Assembly: GCF_019649015.1 (NCBI RefSeq)
Contig: NZ_BLPI01000001.1
Coordinates: 3,529,001-3,593,000, forward strand
Direction of reading: 5' to 3'
Length of the DNA stretch: 64,000 bases
From: Agarivorans litoreus
GTDB taxonomy: Bacteria; Pseudomonadota; Gammaproteobacteria; Enterobacterales; Celerinatantimonadaceae
Below, piece by piece: positions 1 to 9,333 of the stretch (its first letter is position 1; each line of letters opens with the position of its first letter). The notes beneath the pieces are model-generated. The model worked only from the letters and a program-made list of their open reading frames with translations. It ran no database searches and had not been told where the DNA came from. The translations under genes were made by a program, and so were the position numbers.

Positions 1-77
1 AATACAATAAACCGGATCCCTGGTCCATCAACGGTTCCGCAAGACTCAGTAGAGTGAATTCGCCCAATCTTTGACAT
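1..77 (-). CDS. pflA: Pyruvate formate-lyase activating enzyme, N-terminal fragment
   Basis: Only the first 25 codons lie inside the window. The peptide starts [20 protein letters not shown], nearly the same as the start of E. coli PflA. The family is a radical-SAM enzyme that makes the glycyl radical on PflB; its iron-sulfur CxxxCxxC motif would lie beyond the window edge. The ATG at 77 follows a GGAGA ribosome-binding site. It lies directly behind pflB on the same strand, the usual arrangement, with a terminator between the two. Confidence 0.93.
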   Translation of the reverse strand, partial: MSKIGRIHSTESCGTVDGPGIRFIV

Positions 78-87
78 TTGTTTCTCC

Positions 88-120
88 AAAAAAAAACCTT
101 GCCCAAAAACTTGGGCAAGG
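88..120 (-). terminator. Terminator between pflB and pflA
   Basis: A 10-bp perfect stem (CCTTGCCCAA with TTGGGCAAGG, 97-120) is followed in the minus direction by a run of nine T. It ends just 11 bases before the pflA start. It should end most pflB transcripts, so pflA would be made at a lower level or from its own promoter. Confidence 0.85.
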
Positions 121-167
121 TTAATTATAACCGCAGTCTCTGCTAAGCAGAACTACTTAACGTTCAA

Positions 168-2450
168 TTACATACTTTGTGTGAAAGTACGAGTAATTAC
201 GTCTTGTTGTTGCTCTGGCGTTAGCGAGTTAAAGCGCACTGCGTAACCCGATACACGGATGGTAAGCTGAGGGTATTTCTCAGGATTTTCCATCGCATCA
301 ACCAACATTTCACGGTTCATAACGTTAACGTTCAAGTGTTGACCACCTTCTACGTCAGCGTTGTGGTAGAAGTAACCGTCCATTAAGCCTGCTAAGTTAG
401 ACTTCTGAGTATCGTCATCTTTACCTAGTGCGTTTGGCACGATAGAGAAGGTGTAAGAGATACCGTCTTGTGCGTTAGCAAATGGCAGTTTTGCAACAGA
501 CGTTAAAGACGCTACCGCACCTTTCTCATCACGGCCGTGCATTGGGTTAGCACCAGGAGCAAAAGGAGCACCTGCTTTACGACCATCTGGAGTAGTACCT
601 GTTTTCTTACCGTATACAACGTTTGAAGTAATAGTAAGAACTGACTGTGTAGGAATCGCATCACGGTAAGTTTTAAGCTTACGGATCTTATTCATGAAGC
701 GGTTAACTAGGTCAACAGCAATGTCATCTACGTTGTCGTCGTTGTTACCAAATTTAGGGTAATCACCTTCAATTTCAAAGTCGGTAGCAATACCGTCTTC
801 GTCACGAATAGGCTTAACTTTGGCAAATTTGATAGCAGACAATGAGTCAGCAGCAACTGACAGACCTGCAATACCACAAGCCATTGTACGGCGAACGTCA
901 CGATCGTGAAGCGCCATTAATGAAGCTTCGTAGCTGTATTTGTCGTGCATGTAGTGAATACAGTTAAGTGCGGTCACGTATTGTTCTGCCAACCAATCCA
1001 TAAAGCTATCTAGGCGACTCATTACGTCGTCAAAGTCTAGAACTTCATCGGTAATCTTGTCAGAAACAGGACCAACTTGGATCTTAAGCTTCTCATCCAT
1101 ACCACCGTTAATTGCGTAAAGCAGTGTTTTAGCTAAGTTAGCGCGAGCACCGAAGAACTGCATGTGCTTACCAACAACCATTGGTGATACACAACAAGCA
1201 ATTGCGTAGTCATCGTTGTCGAAGTCAGTACGCATTAGGTCATCGTTTTCATACTGGATAGATGAAGTATCGATAGATACCTTGGCACAGTATTTCTTGA
1301 AGTTAATAGGTAGTTGCTCAGACCATAGAACAGTAATGTTCGGCTCTGGAGAAGGACCCATTGTGTATAGCGTGTTCAAGAAACGGAAAGCTGTACGGCT
1401 TACTAGTGTACGACCGTCAGTACCCATACCACCGATAGACTCAGTTGCCCAGATTGGGTCACCAGAGAACAAATCATCGTATTCAGGCGTACGTAGGAAA
1501 CGAACCATACGTAGCTTCATTACTAAGTGGTCTACTAATTCTTGTGCTTCGCTTTCTGTTAGTGTGCCAGCAGCGATATCACGCTCAATGTACACATCTA
1601 AGAAAGTGGTAGTACGACCAAACGACATTGCAGCGCCGTTTTGTGATTTAACAGCAGCTAGGTAGCCGAAGTAAGTCCACTGTACAGCTTCTTTTGCGTT
1701 TTCTGCTGGGCGAGAAATATCACAGCCATATTTAGCTGCCATTTCTTTAATTTGGCCTAGTGCGCGGTGCTGCTCACTGATTTCTTCGCGAAGCTGCATA
1801 GTAGAAGCTAGGTCAGAACCGTTTACAAAGTCGCCTTCTAAAGAACGGTGTTGCTTAACTTTGTCAGCCATTAAGAAGTCGATACCGTAAAGTGCTACGC
1901 GACGGTAGTCACCAATGATACGGCCACGGCCGTAAGCATCTGGCAAACCAGTTAGTACACCTGACTTACGACACTTCATGATAGCGCCAGTGTAAACGTC
2001 AAATACACCTTGGTTATGAGTTTTACGGTAGTCAGTGTAAATCTTGCTTACCATTGGATCTAATTCGCGATCGTAAGCTTTACAAGAACCTTCAATCATA
2101 CGAATACCGCCGTTAGGGATAATCGCACGTTTTAGTGGCGCTTCAGTTTGTAGGCCAACAATTTGCTCTAAATCTTGGTTAATGTAACCAGCATCGTGAG
2201 CAGTAATGGTTGAGATTACTGAAGTGTCGAAGTCTACCGGCGCGTGAGTGCGGTTTTCTTCTTTAATGCCTTCCATAACTTTGGCCCAAAGCTTATCCGT
2301 TGCTTCGGTTGCTCCAGCTAGAAAGCTTTCATCGCCTTCGTATGGAGTGTAGTTAGTCTGAATAAAGTCACGAACGTTAACTTCATTTTGCCATTCGCCG
2401 GCTTTAAAGCCTGCCCAAGCACTAGCAAAAACATCGTTCTTCTCTGCCAT
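168..2450 (-). CDS. pflB: Formate C-acetyltransferase (pyruvate formate-lyase)
   Basis: Glycyl-radical enzyme of the cytoplasm that splits pyruvate with CoA into acetyl-CoA and formate during anaerobic growth. From the ATG at 2450 the protein has 760 residues, the same as E. coli PflB, and it is very similar throughout. The catalytic cysteine pair is in IACCVSP in the middle, and the glycyl-radical loop RVSGYAVR lies close to the C-terminus. An in-frame GTG at 2462 would add four residues, but AGGTGG sits eight bases before the ATG, so the ATG is preferred. It lies between DUF3360 transporter and pflA genes, all on the minus strand, and is probably under anaerobic FNR control. Confidence 0.97.
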   Translation of the reverse strand: MAEKNDVFASAWAGFKAGEWQNEVNVRDFIQTNYTPYEGDESFLAGATEATDKLWAKVMEGIKEENRTHAPVDFDTSVISTITAHDAGYINQDLEQIVGLQTEAPLKRAIIPNGGIRMIEGSCKAYDRELDPMVSKIYTDYRKTHNQGVFDVYTGAIMKCRKSGVLTGLPDAYGRGRIIGDYRRVALYGIDFLMADKVKQHRSLEGDFVNGSDLASTMQLREEISEQHRALGQIKEMAAKYGCDISRPAENAKEAVQWTYFGYLAAVKSQNGAAMSFGRTTTFLDVYIERDIAAGTLTESEAQELVDHLVMKLRMVRFLRTPEYDDLFSGDPIWATESIGGMGTDGRTLVSRTAFRFLNTLYTMGPSPEPNITVLWSEQLPINFKKYCAKVSIDTSSIQYENDDLMRTDFDNDDYAIACCVSPMVVGKHMQFFGARANLAKTLLYAINGGMDEKLKIQVGPVSDKITDEVLDFDDVMSRLDSFMDWLAEQYVTALNCIHYMHDKYSYEASLMALHDRDVRRTMACGIAGLSVAADSLSAIKFAKVKPIRDEDGIATDFEIEGDYPKFGNNDDNVDDIAVDLVNRFMNKIRKLKTYRDAIPTQSVLTITSNVVYGKKTGTTPDGRKAGAPFAPGANPMHGRDEKGAVASLTSVAKLPFANAQDGISYTFSIVPNALGKDDDTQKSNLAGLMDGYFYHNADVEGGQHLNVNVMNREMLVDAMENPEKYPQLTIRVSGYAVRFNSLTPEQQQDVITRTFTQSM

Positions 2451-2575
2451 TTTTTGTCCCACCTATAAGTTGGTATACAAATGAATATTCTATGGTTTAA
2501 CAGATAGCTAAAGAGCCGCTATCCAACCCCCTTGGAACAAGTATAGCGCCTGTTCCGAGAGGTAAAGATTTAATA

Positions 2576-4117
2576 CTATAACAATGCTGGAATACCGTAT
2601 TTACCTTCCAACATACCTACAGCCATCATGGCTACAAAACAAATCAATAATACGGTAGCGGGGATAACAATGCGATCTGCGAAAGATAGCTTCTTCGGAC
2701 GTTCTTTATCACCGATTAGACCATTGTTATCAAGTAACATTGTCAGTGCCCAAGCTAATACTGGGTTAGTTACCGCTGCTGCAAAGATACAGATACCAGC
2801 AGATTGTGAATCTTTAGTGTCTTTAATCATTTGCATGCCTGCTTCTAGTAATGGCAAGAACACACCTACTAGTAAAGCAATCTTCATTACTGGAGGCCAT
2901 ACCGCAACGTCCATTGGGAAGCCTAAAATTGCAATGATGATACATAGTGAACCAAGCAAAATTGCACCACCAGGAATTGGGCGTTTAGCAATCGCGGCTG
3001 GGATCATGTAAGTACCCCAGCTAGATGTGATGTTACCACCACCTACAGCAGTACCTACAATTTGACGAACTGAACAAGTAGTCATGGTGTCATCAACATC
3101 CATTAATACTTTGTCTGTACCGCGTGGGTAGTTAAGTTCTTGGAAAATACGGTGACCTAGGAAGTCTGGTGACCACATTGCTACAGCTAAAATTGCAAAC
3201 GGTAGTGAAGCGATAAAGTGTTCCATGTTAGGTAAACCTAACTGCCAACCTTGCTCAGTAGAGCCCCACCAGTAAACTGGGTTTAGGTTAGGTAGGCCCA
3301 TCTCGGTTTTAAAAGTAAGGTCAAAACCAGCGCCAAATGCTAAGGCAATTGCTAGACCCATAACCGCACAGGCTGGAATCGCTAACCAACGTTTACCGAT
3401 TTTTGCTAAGAATGCATACAATACAATGGTAGCGGCTAAAACAACTAAGCCTACATAGCCCATCTCGCCTGCAGCAATACCAGCATCAACAGATTCAAGA
3501 CCTTTAGACCAAGATTGAATGTCACCAATCATGGACATAGTACCGCCAAAGCCAAGGAATACCAGCAAGCCGCCAGCAACACCTTCACTGGTTAAGTTCA
3601 CCAGTTTAGAGCCACCTTTAAAGAAGCTAAGAAGTAAACCAAACACACCAAGTAAGATAGCTAATGCAAGCGGGTGAGCACCTGCTAAAGCGATGGCGCC
3701 AATCAATGGAATCATTGGACCATGGTTACCTGCAAGGTTAGCGCGCGGGTTAAATACCCCCGAAGCTAATACACAGAAAAGTAACGCAGGGATAAGCATT
3801 TCTACTCGAGCTACCTCAATAGCAAACTCAGTACCTAGGTTGATGTGGTCCCAACGCTCGGTTAGACCATCAGCCCATGCCATCATTACTGCAGAGTACA
3901 TCGCGATAATACCAATAGTACCGGCAATGGCTGGCACCAAATCTTCCCATTCGAAGCGGAAGTCACGACCTGGTAAATTTAAACCCCAGCGTCGAGGTTT
4001 CATGATTTTTAGTTCGTGGTCTAAGTAGTCGGAACGAGTTTCAAACTCAGAAGCCGGTCGATGCGCTTCTGAATAGCTCAATTCTTCGTCTTGAGACTGG
4101 TGGTTGTTACTAGACAT
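2576..4117 (-). CDS. DUF3360 family multi-pass membrane transporter
   Basis: 513 residues with a soluble, charged N-terminus of about 70 residues and then roughly 12 hydrophobic segments. The length and sequence style fit the uncharacterised DUF3360 family (about 490-517 residues), which looks distantly like the SulP/uracil-permease type of anion or nucleobase carriers. A clear GAGGAA ribosome-binding site precedes the ATG. It is the first gene of the pfl transcription unit, 113-126 bases before pflB, where E. coli carries the formate channel gene focA. That position suggests a role in moving formate, pyruvate or another organic anion. This is inference from context; the family has no known substrate. 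Confidence 0.75.
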   Translation of the reverse strand: MSSNNHQSQDEELSYSEAHRPASEFETRSDYLDHELKIMKPRRWGLNLPGRDFRFEWEDLVPAIAGTIGIIAMYSAVMMAWADGLTERWDHINLGTEFAIEVARVEMLIPALLFCVLASGVFNPRANLAGNHGPMIPLIGAIALAGAHPLALAILLGVFGLLLSFFKGGSKLVNLTSEGVAGGLLVFLGFGGTMSMIGDIQSWSKGLESVDAGIAAGEMGYVGLVVLAATIVLYAFLAKIGKRWLAIPACAVMGLAIALAFGAGFDLTFKTEMGLPNLNPVYWWGSTEQGWQLGLPNMEHFIASLPFAILAVAMWSPDFLGHRIFQELNYPRGTDKVLMDVDDTMTTCSVRQIVGTAVGGGNITSSWGTYMIPAAIAKRPIPGGAILLGSLCIIIAILGFPMDVAVWPPVMKIALLVGVFLPLLEAGMQMIKDTKDSQSAGICIFAAAVTNPVLAWALTMLLDNNGLIGDKERPKKLSFADRIVIPATVLLICFVAMMAVGMLEGKYGIPALL

Positions 4118-4967
4118 AGTTTCCTCAAAAACAAATATAAAAACCGGTAAATCGCAGGTGCTTAATTATGTGATGTTAAGCCTGAGATCCTTCTCACTCG
4201 CGATAATCGTCTCAATGGGACGAACAACATATAAGGGTAGTGAGTATAAAGCGTGAATTAACAGTATGCAGCTAAAGTTAGAAAGTGTTGAAATTAACTG
4301 CGTTAAAGATATATGAAAAAAACACAAAATTCGGCGATTTTGAATATTATTGTCGGTAATTCTTAGGCCGCTTGTTTTGTAGTTCTTAAGCACAACTTTT
4401 ACCTGCTACTTTAGATAGCAAAATTGTATCAAAGTAAGCAAGATTTGGAATTTGATCTGTGTCAAAAAAGCCCATAATTTGTGTAATTTTACTACTTATT
4501 TGTGGGGTAAAGCGAAGCTTAGCTGAAGTTGCTGGCTTTATTCTGTAATTTACTTACTAAAATAGAGGGATTAGTAATGAGATTTGGCTCACTTAATTAC
4601 GGTTAATCTTGAAGTGGTATTTTACAATTTCGCAACAGAGAATGCATCGCTGGGCGCAAACTGAACTAAAAGGCATATTTTTGGTAAAAACCGAGCTAAA
4701 ATTCTAAAACTGAAATTAAATTCGTTGCGCAGGCGTTTAATGGCGTATCTATGCATACAGATTGAATATAAAGATGCTAATAAAATCGCTTAATAGGGTG
4801 TTTTGTAATAATAAGAGAGCTAAATGCCCCATAAAATGTTGAGTTTTGTCTTTTGCGATGATACTTTTCGTTGGGTTGAACGTGTAACAAATTATTTAAC
4901 AATAACTACGCGCCTTAGGAAACAAGGCTGGTTGCTTAGGCAGTCATTAACAAGGTAAACATAAAAT
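4118..4967. promoter_or_regulatory. 850-bp divergent regulatory region, pfl side and ABC-transporter side
   Basis: AT-rich intergenic DNA between the minus-strand pfl unit and the plus-strand ABC operon. I see no convincing gene; a 75-residue reading frame at 4166-4393 has no recognisable features. The pfl-side promoter and an FNR-type site (separate entry) lie here. The long leader upstream of the pfl genes matches the multi-promoter pfl region known in E. coli. Confidence 0.6.
4452..4465. promoter_or_regulatory. FNR-type site upstream of the pfl unit
   Basis: TTGATCTGTGTCAA matches the FNR consensus TTGAT-N4-ATCAA at nine of ten fixed positions. It lies 335 bases upstream of the DUF3360-pflB unit and about 500 bases from the ABC operon, so anaerobic activation of the pfl genes is the natural reading. 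Confidence 0.6.
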
Positions 4968-5738
4968 ATGAGTGATGTGGCTGCACTAGAAGCATCAAAT
5001 ATCCACAAGGTGTTTGGCGATAATGAAGTACTTAAGGGTATTGACCTTACCGCAAACAAGGGCGATGTGATTTCCATCATCGGTTCTTCTGGGTCTGGCA
5101 AAAGCACTTTTTTACGCTGCATGAATCTACTTGAGATCCCAACCCAAGGCGATATTGCACTTCATAGCGAAAAGATTGGCTTCAAACACTTACGCAATGG
5201 TGAGCGTTTACCTTCTGATAATAAACAAGTAGAACGAATTCGCTCTAAACTGTCGATGGTGTTTCAAGGTTTTAACCTCTGGTCACATATGACTGTATTA
5301 GAAAACATCATTGAAGCGCCGGTTCATGTGTTAGGCATCCCAAAGAAAGAAGCTATTGAGCAAGCAGAAGGCTTGTTAGAGCGTGTTGGTTTGCACGACC
5401 GTAAAGATTATTACCCAGCCCACATGTCTGGTGGACAGCAGCAGCGCGCTGCGATTGCTCGCGCCTTGGCTATGAACCCTGAAGTGATGTTATTTGATGA
5501 GCCAACTTCCGCACTTGACCCCGAATTGGTGGGCGAAGTGCTCAAGGTAATGCGTAGCCTGGCTGAGGAAGGGCGCACCATGTTAGTGGTAACCCACGAA
5601 ATGGCCTTTGCGCGTGACGTATCCAATCAGGTGTTATTCCTCCATCAAGGTATAGTGGAAGAGCGTGGTTCCCCACAAAAAGTATTCGAAAATCCAGATT
5701 CTGAGCGCATGAAACAATTTCTAGCCCCAAAATACTAA
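4968..5738 (+). CDS. Polar amino acid ABC transporter, ATP-binding protein (HisP/ArtP type)
   Basis: 256 residues, the usual length for HisP. It has the Walker A motif GSSGSGKS (about 38-45), the signature LSGGQ in the variant form MSGGQQQR (about 152), Walker [14 protein letters not shown] (about 172-184) and the switch histidine in VVTHE. It energises uptake through the two permeases encoded downstream. It is the first gene of a four-gene operon with the binding protein and two permeases. Sequence style fits the histidine/arginine/ornithine branch; the exact substrate cannot be read from sequence. Confidence 0.92.
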   Translation: MSDVAALEASNIHKVFGDNEVLKGIDLTANKGDVISIIGSSGSGKSTFLRCMNLLEIPTQGDIALHSEKIGFKHLRNGERLPSDNKQVERIRSKLSMVFQGFNLWSHMTVLENIIEAPVHVLGIPKKEAIEQAEGLLERVGLHDRKDYYPAHMSGGQQQRAAIARALAMNPEVMLFDEPTSALDPELVGEVLKVMRSLAEEGRTMLVVTHEMAFARDVSNQVLFLHQGIVEERGSPQKVFENPDSERMKQFLAPKY

Positions 5739-5797
5739 AATTATAACTATGGAAGACAAGCGTTAACTCGCTTAAAGCAAACAACACGGAGTAAAAA

Positions 5798-6562
5798 ATG
5801 AAAAAAACATTAATCGCGATGATAGGTGCAGTTGCACTAAGTACTACAGCTGTTGAAGCAAAAGATTGGGAAGTAGTTCGTTTAGCAGTAGACGTACCTT
5901 ACGAACCATTTGAGTACAAAGCACCTGATGGCTCACTAACCGGTTTTGAAATTGACCTAGGTAACGCGGTTTGTGAAGAAATGAAAGTTAAGTGTGAGTG
6001 GGTAATTCAAGCATGGGATGGCATCATTCCTGGCCTACTAGCACGTAAGTACGATGCAATTTTCTCTTCTATGTCAATTAACGAAGACCGTGCGAAAAAG
6101 GTATTGTTCTCAGAACCTTACTACAACACGCCAACCGGTTTCTTTGGCCCTAAAGCCAGTGAAGTTGACCCAGCTAAACCAGAAACCTTAAAAGGCCTAC
6201 GGGTTGGCGTTCAGCGCGGTACTATTCAAGATACTTACGCAACAGACAACTACTCGAAAGTAGCTGAAATTAAACGTTACACAACCGGTGATGACCTAGT
6301 TGTAGATCTTCACGGTGGCCGTTTAGATGTTGTAGTTATCGATTTCCCTGTAGGCGTTAGCACGATTATTGAAGTTGAGAAAGGCGCAGACTTTAAAGTG
6401 TTAGGCGACAACGTACAGTTGGGTGAAGGTGTAGGTGTTGCTGCTCGTAAGCGTGATGGCGAACTGATTGAAATGTTCAACAAAGCCTTAGCTACCGTTA
6501 AAACCAACGGTGTATACGACAAAATCAACGAAAAATACTTCGATTACAGTATTAAGAAGTAA
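5798..6562 (+). CDS. Polar amino acid ABC transporter, periplasmic binding protein
   Basis: 254 residues with a Sec signal peptide (MKKTLIAMIGAVALSTTAVEA, cleaved near residue 21). The mature part has the SBP family 3 pattern seen in HisJ/ArgT, for example YEPFEYKAPDGSLTGFEIDL and IFSSMSI. It should capture a basic amino acid in the periplasm and deliver it to the permease pair. GGAG six to eight bases before the ATG gives good initiation. A stem-loop follows the gene and may favour its expression over that of the permeases. Confidence 0.92.
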   Translation: MKKTLIAMIGAVALSTTAVEAKDWEVVRLAVDVPYEPFEYKAPDGSLTGFEIDLGNAVCEEMKVKCEWVIQAWDGIIPGLLARKYDAIFSSMSINEDRAKKVLFSEPYYNTPTGFFGPKASEVDPAKPETLKGLRVGVQRGTIQDTYATDNYSKVAEIKRYTTGDDLVVDLHGGRLDVVVIDFPVGVSTIIEVEKGADFKVLGDNVQLGEGVGVAARKRDGELIEMFNKALATVKTNGVYDKINEKYFDYSIKK

Positions 6563-6576
6563 ACCTTGCACTACCA

Positions 6577-6601
6577 TTAACCCGAGCTTAGCTCGGGTTA
6601 A
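6577..6601 (+). terminator. Stem-loop after the binding-protein gene
   Basis: An 11-bp perfect stem (TTAACCCGAGC with GCTCGGGTTAA, loop TTA) without a T run, placed between the binding protein and first permease. Such hairpins typically protect the upstream message or act as a partial terminator, giving more binding protein than permease. Confidence 0.65.
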
Positions 6602-6619
6602 CTTTCTAAGAGACTCATT

Positions 6620-7318
6620 ATGTTAGATCTTCATGGTTACGGCCCTTCAATATTTATGGGGGCGATTGTCACTATTGAAGTTGCCTTCTTATCATTGGCT
6701 GTAGCGCTAATTTTAGGTATGTTGGCAGCGGTGGCGCGTTTATCAAGAAACCGTATTGCTAATGGCGTTGCTGTGGTTTACACCACCGTTATTCGCGGTG
6801 TGCCCGACTTAGTGTTAATGCTGCTTATTTTCTTTGGCGCTCAAATCATGATGAATGTGTTTTCTGATTGGTTATACGACAACTTTGATATCGATTATTA
6901 CATTAATATCAACGAGTTTGTCGCAGGTGTTACTACTATTGGTTTTATCTTTGGTGCCTATATGGCCGAAACGTTTCGCGGTGCTTTTTTAGCTGTAGAT
7001 AATGGCCAAATTGAAGCCGGTAAAGCTTATGGTATGAGTAGCTTGCAGGTATTTCGTCGTATTACCGTACCGCAAATGATGCGTCACGCCATTCCGGGCA
7101 TTGGGAACAATTGGTTGGTATTAGTGAAAACGACAGCACTGGTTTCGGTGATTGGTCTAGCCGATATGGTACGCCTAGCCAAAGAAGCTGCAGGTGCGGT
7201 ACATGAACCATTTTTGTTCTTTATTCCAGTGGCCTTTGTATACCTTGCACTTACTAGTGTTTCTGAAATTTTCCTAAAACGATTAGAAATTCGTTTTAGT
7301 GCTGGAACGGTGAGGTAA
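6620..7318 (+). CDS. Polar amino acid ABC transporter, permease (HisQ type)
   Basis: 232 residues with about five membrane segments. The cytoplasmic coupling loop EAGKAYGMSSLQVFRRITVPQ (about 134 on) is the typical EAA motif of this permease family and docks on the ATPase. HisQ/ArtQ proteins have a similar length. Eleven bases separate it from the next permease gene, so the two are translated from the same message and probably form a heterodimer. Confidence 0.9.
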   Translation: MLDLHGYGPSIFMGAIVTIEVAFLSLAVALILGMLAAVARLSRNRIANGVAVVYTTVIRGVPDLVLMLLIFFGAQIMMNVFSDWLYDNFDIDYYININEFVAGVTTIGFIFGAYMAETFRGAFLAVDNGQIEAGKAYGMSSLQVFRRITVPQMMRHAIPGIGNNWLVLVKTTALVSVIGLADMVRLAKEAAGAVHEPFLFFIPVAFVYLALTSVSEIFLKRLEIRFSAGTVR

Positions 7319-7328
7319 GCGCTTAATT

Positions 7329-8048
7329 ATGTATGAAACTATCGAGAACTTACTCGCCAATAATGACATTTTTACTTTAACCACTGTGTTAGGGTACTGG
7401 GACGGTTTAGTGATGACCGTTCAATTGGTATTTCTGTCGCTAATATTAGGTCTAATTCTGGCAATTCCCCTTGCCATTATGCGAGCCTCAGACAACTTTT
7501 TAATTAGCCGCAGTGTTTGGGTATTTACCTACGTATTTCGTGGTACTCCCTTACTGATTCAGCTTTATATCATCTACTATGGCGTGACCTATATTGAGGG
7601 TATTCAGGATTCAATGTTTTGGCCGATAGTGCGAGAAGCGTTTTATCCTTGTTTATTGGCCTTTGTATTGAACACAGCGGCATATACCACTGAGATTTTC
7701 CGAGGTGCCATTGTCGCAACGCCGCGTGGTGAGATAGAAGCTGCTAAGGCCTATGGGATGTCTAATGGTAAGGCGATGCGCCGGATTATTTTGCCAAGTG
7801 CGCTTCGCCGAGCATTACCCGCTTACAGTAACGAAGTGATTTTTATGCTGCATGCTAGTTCGATTGCGAGTGTGGTAACGATTATTGACCTAACTGGTGC
7901 TGCTCGTGATGTATATGCTAAATACTATGCACCCTTTGAAGCCTTTACCTTTGCCGCGCTTATCTACTTATCGGTGACCTTTTTGCTGGTATATGGCTTT
8001 AAGCATTGGGAAAAACGCTGGCATCGCCACTTACGGCCGCTAAGTTAA
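7329..8048 (+). CDS. Polar amino acid ABC transporter, permease (HisM type)
   Basis: 239 residues, hydrophobic, with EAA loop EIEAAKAYGMSNGKAMRRI (about 135 on). YVFRGTPLLIQLYIIYYG is the pattern of HisM/ArtM proteins. It is the partner of the HisQ-type permease upstream and the last gene before a strong terminator. Confidence 0.9.
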   Translation: MYETIENLLANNDIFTLTTVLGYWDGLVMTVQLVFLSLILGLILAIPLAIMRASDNFLISRSVWVFTYVFRGTPLLIQLYIIYYGVTYIEGIQDSMFWPIVREAFYPCLLAFVLNTAAYTTEIFRGAIVATPRGEIEAAKAYGMSNGKAMRRIILPSALRRALPAYSNEVIFMLHASSIASVVTIIDLTGAARDVYAKYYAPFEAFTFAALIYLSVTFLLVYGFKHWEKRWHRHLRPLS

Positions 8049-8055
8049 GTTTTAC

Positions 8056-8080
8056 AAAGGGGCCTAGGCCCCTTTTTTTG
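8056..8080 (+). terminator. Terminator of the ABC transporter operon
   Basis: AAAGGGGCC followed by GGCCCCTTT and a run of T. It should end the ABC transcript before the amidohydrolase gene at 8098, so that gene either needs its own promoter or relies on read-through. Confidence 0.88.
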
Positions 8081-8097
8081 GAGTTAAGAAGATAGCT

Positions 8098-9246
8098 ATG
8101 CTCACTTTACTTAAAAATGCACAGGTTTACGCACCAGAAGCCCTAGGCTTAATGGATGTTTTGTTGGCTAATGGTAGCATTTTGCAGCTTGCACCGAATA
8201 TTGAGCTTAAGGCCAGTCATGGCTTAGTAGACAGTATTGATTTATCAGGCAGCATCCTAGCCCCTGGTTTTGTGGATGCCTTAGTCCACTTTACCGGCGG
8301 CGGTGGTGAAGGGGGCTTTGCTTATCGCACTGCAGAGCTTAGTTTTGAAGATGCCGCACCCACTGGAGTTACTACTTTAGTAGGCGCATTAGGTACAGAT
8401 AGTGTTACCCGCACTCCAGCGCAAGTATTAGGTAAAGCACGAGAGTTAAGCGCCATGGGTTTAAGTTGCTATTGCTACACCGGCTCCTATCATCTGCCGG
8501 TTAAAACCATCACCGGAAGCATCGAGCAAGACATTGTATTAATCCCTGAGATGATAGGTGTAGGTGAGCTAGCCATTGCTGATCATCGAGCTAGTCAGGC
8601 CTCAGTACAGGCTTTTACCGAAGTGGCTGCCGAGGCGCGCGTTGCGGGCTTGTTGGCGGGTAAAAAAGGTATTAGCTTTTTCCACGTTGGTGATGGAAAA
8701 GGAAAATTAAATCTACTGCGAGAGATTGTTAAGCAATCTGACTTATCAATCACTCAGCTCTATCCTACCCATTGTAATCGTAATCAGGCCCTGTTTAACG
8801 ACGCTCTAGCGTTTTTGAGTGAGGGCGGAGCTATCGATTTCACCACTAGCACTATTCCGCAGTTTATCGAAGACGGTGAGGTAAGCTGCCCTCAAGCGCT
8901 TAAAACCATTGTTGATAAGGGCTTAGATTGGCAACGAGTGAGCTTTAGCTCAGATGCTAATGCGAGTTTACCGCTGTTTGATGATGCTGGTGAGTTAGTG
9001 GGTATGCAAGCGGGAAAACTAGAGAGTTTATACCTGGCTGCTAAAGAAGCAGTTCAGTCTTATCAAGTGCCTTTAGACATAGCGCTGTCGGTGATTAGTT
9101 GTAACCCTGCCAAGATTTTGGGCTTAAAAAATAAAGGTCAATTAGCAGCAGGCTTTGATGCCGATTTAGTCGTTCTTGACCAGCAGTCGTTAGCGATTAA
9201 GCAAGTATTTGCCAAAGGTTGCAGTATTTGGGCTAAGAAAATCTAG
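8098..9246 (+). CDS. iadA: Isoaspartyl dipeptidase-like amidohydrolase with altered metal site
   Basis: 382 residues, aligned end to end with E. coli IadA, which cleaves beta-aspartyl dipeptides formed by protein ageing or cyanophycin breakdown. Shared features are LSGSILAPGFVD, HFTGGGGEGG, FHVGDGKG, YPTHCNRN and FSSDANAS, so the ligands matching H70, H201, H230 and D285 are kept. Two ligands differ: the first His of the HxH pair is Leu62 (ALVH), and the position of the carbamylated Lys162 holds Glu157 (GVGELAIADHR). This could mean a one-metal site or another substrate. It follows the amino-acid transporter, which fits a peptide or amino-acid salvage role. The symbol indicates family, not proven activity. 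Confidence 0.8.
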   Translation: MLTLLKNAQVYAPEALGLMDVLLANGSILQLAPNIELKASHGLVDSIDLSGSILAPGFVDALVHFTGGGGEGGFAYRTAELSFEDAAPTGVTTLVGALGTDSVTRTPAQVLGKARELSAMGLSCYCYTGSYHLPVKTITGSIEQDIVLIPEMIGVGELAIADHRASQASVQAFTEVAAEARVAGLLAGKKGISFFHVGDGKGKLNLLREIVKQSDLSITQLYPTHCNRNQALFNDALAFLSEGGAIDFTTSTIPQFIEDGEVSCPQALKTIVDKGLDWQRVSFSSDANASLPLFDDAGELVGMQAGKLESLYLAAKEAVQSYQVPLDIALSVISCNPAKILGLKNKGQLAAGFDADLVVLDQQSLAIKQVFAKGCSIWAKKI

Positions 9247-9333
9247 CTCAGAACTAGCTTAGTGAGGGCTGCTCGTTTTTAGACCTTGGCTAAGGCATAA
9301 TAGCGGCACTTGGTTTTTACTAGAAGTAGCCCT

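Noticed and set aside
2628..4028. Plus-strand frames opposite the DUF3360 gene
   Set aside because: Shadows in a strongly supported minus-strand gene.
4166..4393. 75-codon frame upstream of the pfl unit
   Set aside because: No RBS, no motif, lies in AT-rich promoter DNA containing an FNR-type site.
4760..4785. ArgR box before the ABC operon
   Set aside because: TTGAATATAAAGATGC matches only one half of the ARG-box palindrome.
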